From: an uncultured Myxococcales bacterium
Lineage (GTDB): Bacteria; Myxococcota; Myxococcia; Myxococcales; Myxococcaceae
DNA: 64,000 nucleotides
Reading direction: 5' to 3'
Assembly: GCA_937980205.1 (NCBI GenBank)
Contig: CALJKW010000022.1
Location: 124,001-188,000, forward strand
Shown here: piece by piece, positions 60,520 through 64,000 of the stretch
Numbering within the stretch: position 1 is the first letter of the stretch
Layout of the letters: each line of letters opens with the position of its first letter
Translations under genes and position numbers: made by a program
The notes under the pieces: model-generated
Databases searched by the model: none
Told to the model about the DNA's origin: nothing
The model's input: the letters and a program-made list of their open reading frames with translations, nothing else

Positions 60520-60906
60520 ATGGCCCACGCGAAGTCGCTCTTCCCGATGCTGTCGGTCTCGGATCTCGCCGCGTCCCTGCGGTTCTACCGCGACGTGCTC
60601 GGCGGCGCCGAGGCGTACCGGTTCCCGCCCGAGGGCGACGCGGTCTTCGTGACGCTGCGCTTCGGCGCGCACGAGCTCGGCCTCGGCCGGCTCGGCACTG
60701 CTCCGCCGCTGCACGGGCAGGCGCAGCGGCCCGCGACCGGCCACCGCGTCGAGCTGTGCGTGTCGGTCGACGACGTCGATGGCGCAACCGGCGCGCTGCG
60801 CGACGCGGGCGCCCCGGTGGTGCTCTCCCCGTGCGATCAGCCCTGGGGAGAGCGCGTCGCCTACGTCTGTGACCCCGACGGGAACCTCGTCATGCTCACG
60901 AAGTGA
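60520..60906 (+). CDS. Glyoxalase/bleomycin-resistance (VOC) fold protein
   Basis: 128 residues: two beta-alpha-beta-beta-beta modules of the VOC superfamily, FPMLSVSDLAASLRFYRDVLGG and VELCVSVDDVDGATGALRDAG, ending VAYVCDPDGNLVML. Probable metal-dependent lyase, isomerase or antibiotic-binding protein; not a classical glyoxalase I by length. ATG at 60520. Confidence 0.88.
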   Translation: MAHAKSLFPMLSVSDLAASLRFYRDVLGGAEAYRFPPEGDAVFVTLRFGAHELGLGRLGTAPPLHGQAQRPATGHRVELCVSVDDVDGATGALRDAGAPVVLSPCDQPWGERVAYVCDPDGNLVMLTK

Positions 60907-60912
60907 CCGCGC

Positions 60913-63534
<2,622 letters not shown>

Positions 63535-63706
63535 GGCGGGACCCTTATTCCGCCGTAGCGGCCCGCGCGCAATGGATCAGTGGAACCAGACGGGAACCTC
63601 GCGCCGACGCCTCCAGGTCATCGACACGCTCTCGTCCGCTCGGTCTTCTTGCGACGAAGGGAAGGCTCGGAGAGAGTGGCCGGGCGGCGCTCTCCAAGCG
63701 CAGGGC

Positions 63707-64000
63707 ATGCGTCATCGACCTCGCCGACACATGTGGGACCGTCGCGCCACGCTGGGTGTGTCGATGGCGCTCTCGCTGGCCGTCGGTTGCGCCACGCCCA
63801 CTTCACTCTTCGCGACCCGCGTCGAGGTGCAGCCCGTGGAAGCGTCTTCCCTGTTCCCCGTTGGCCGGCTGCGCGTCGCGATTCCACCCGGGTTCAGCCC
63901 TAGCGGCAGCGAGACGTGGACCACGGGAGTCGAGGTCTGGACGGAGCGACTCGAGGGCACCGCGGACGAGCGGTGGGCGCGCGAGCTGGCCGCGCTGCCT
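63707..64000 (+). CDS. Lipoprotein, N-terminal part (cut by right edge)
   Basis: 98 codons visible. Lipoprotein signal ends LSLAVGC; the mature part begins ATPTSLFATRVEVQPVEASS and is open to the window end. ATG at 63707 is used; ATG at 63731 would also give a proper signal. Divergent from acnA (172 bases). No family can be assigned from this part. Confidence 0.6.
   Translation, partial: MRHRPRRHMWDRRATLGVSMALSLAVGCATPTSLFATRVEVQPVEASSLFPVGRLRVAIPPGFSPSGSETWTTGVEVWTERLEGTADERWARELAALP

Overview
The window is about 64 kb of high-GC DNA, with about 73 protein genes, frequent GTG starts and very tight packing. Fourteen neighbouring same-strand gene pairs share a 4-base start/stop overlap (ATGA, GTGA or TTGA). 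No rRNA, tRNA, CRISPR array, transposase or replication origin was noticed. The gene mix suggests a chromosomal segment of a myxobacterium (Myxococcota): a Ser/Thr kinase fused to TPRs, a PilZ protein with no other domain, an MglA-like pseudo-GTPase, stand-alone receiver proteins, many small lipoproteins, two ExbB/ExbD/TonB modules, and Tad-like surface genes without the motor. The taxonomic call is inference.

Layout. 0-5 kb (minus): a histidine kinase cut by the left edge, two receiver-only proteins, an ethanolamine-type permease, an alkyltransferase DNA-repair protein and a PAP2-family membrane enzyme. 5-10.6 kb: conserved unknowns, a Gly/Gln-rich orphan with its own terminator, manA, queF, PilZ, a methyltransferase and a secreted phosphatase. 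10.6-20.8 kb: hybrid kinase, CDP-alcohol phosphotransferase, YdjC deacetylase with the Ser/Thr kinase, an SDR lacking its catalytic lysine, an ATP-dependent DNA ligase, the pseudo-GTPase and a beta-propeller. 20.8-24.7 kb: xanthine dehydrogenase subunits. 24.8-28.7 kb: four overlapping genes, three of them TadE/TadG-like.

29.6-40.1 kb may be a phosphate-linked region: a Pit transporter and its DUF47/PhoU-like partner, behind what looks like a tandem Pho box, lie divergent from tonB-exbB-exbD-exbD, a TonB-dependent receptor, a beta-helix lipoprotein, a receiver protein and a PhoB-like regulator. The Pit start region is preceded by three tandem 80-bp copies of itself, each carrying a small overlapping ORF.

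43.5-51.4 kb (minus) holds an operon-like run that looks like a metal-uptake system: a DUF2946-like protein, a TonB receptor with a TonB-type domain fused at its N terminus, two secreted proteins of unknown family, a 55-residue His-rich protein, ExbB, ExbD, TonB, a small lipoprotein and a secreted coiled coil with histidine at every seventh residue. The metal (copper suspected) is inferred.

51.5-55.2 kb holds a Kelch-like lipoprotein and a CsgG-like protein between two imperfect 134-bp direct repeats that contain broken ends of the neighbouring genes, which suggests an insertion or duplication. 55.2-64 kb: a dienoyl-CoA-reductase-like SDR with its TetR regulator, an NRDE protein, small lipoproteins, a redoxin, a cytochrome-PHM-type monooxygenase, a glyoxalase-fold protein, aconitase A and a lipoprotein cut by the right edge.
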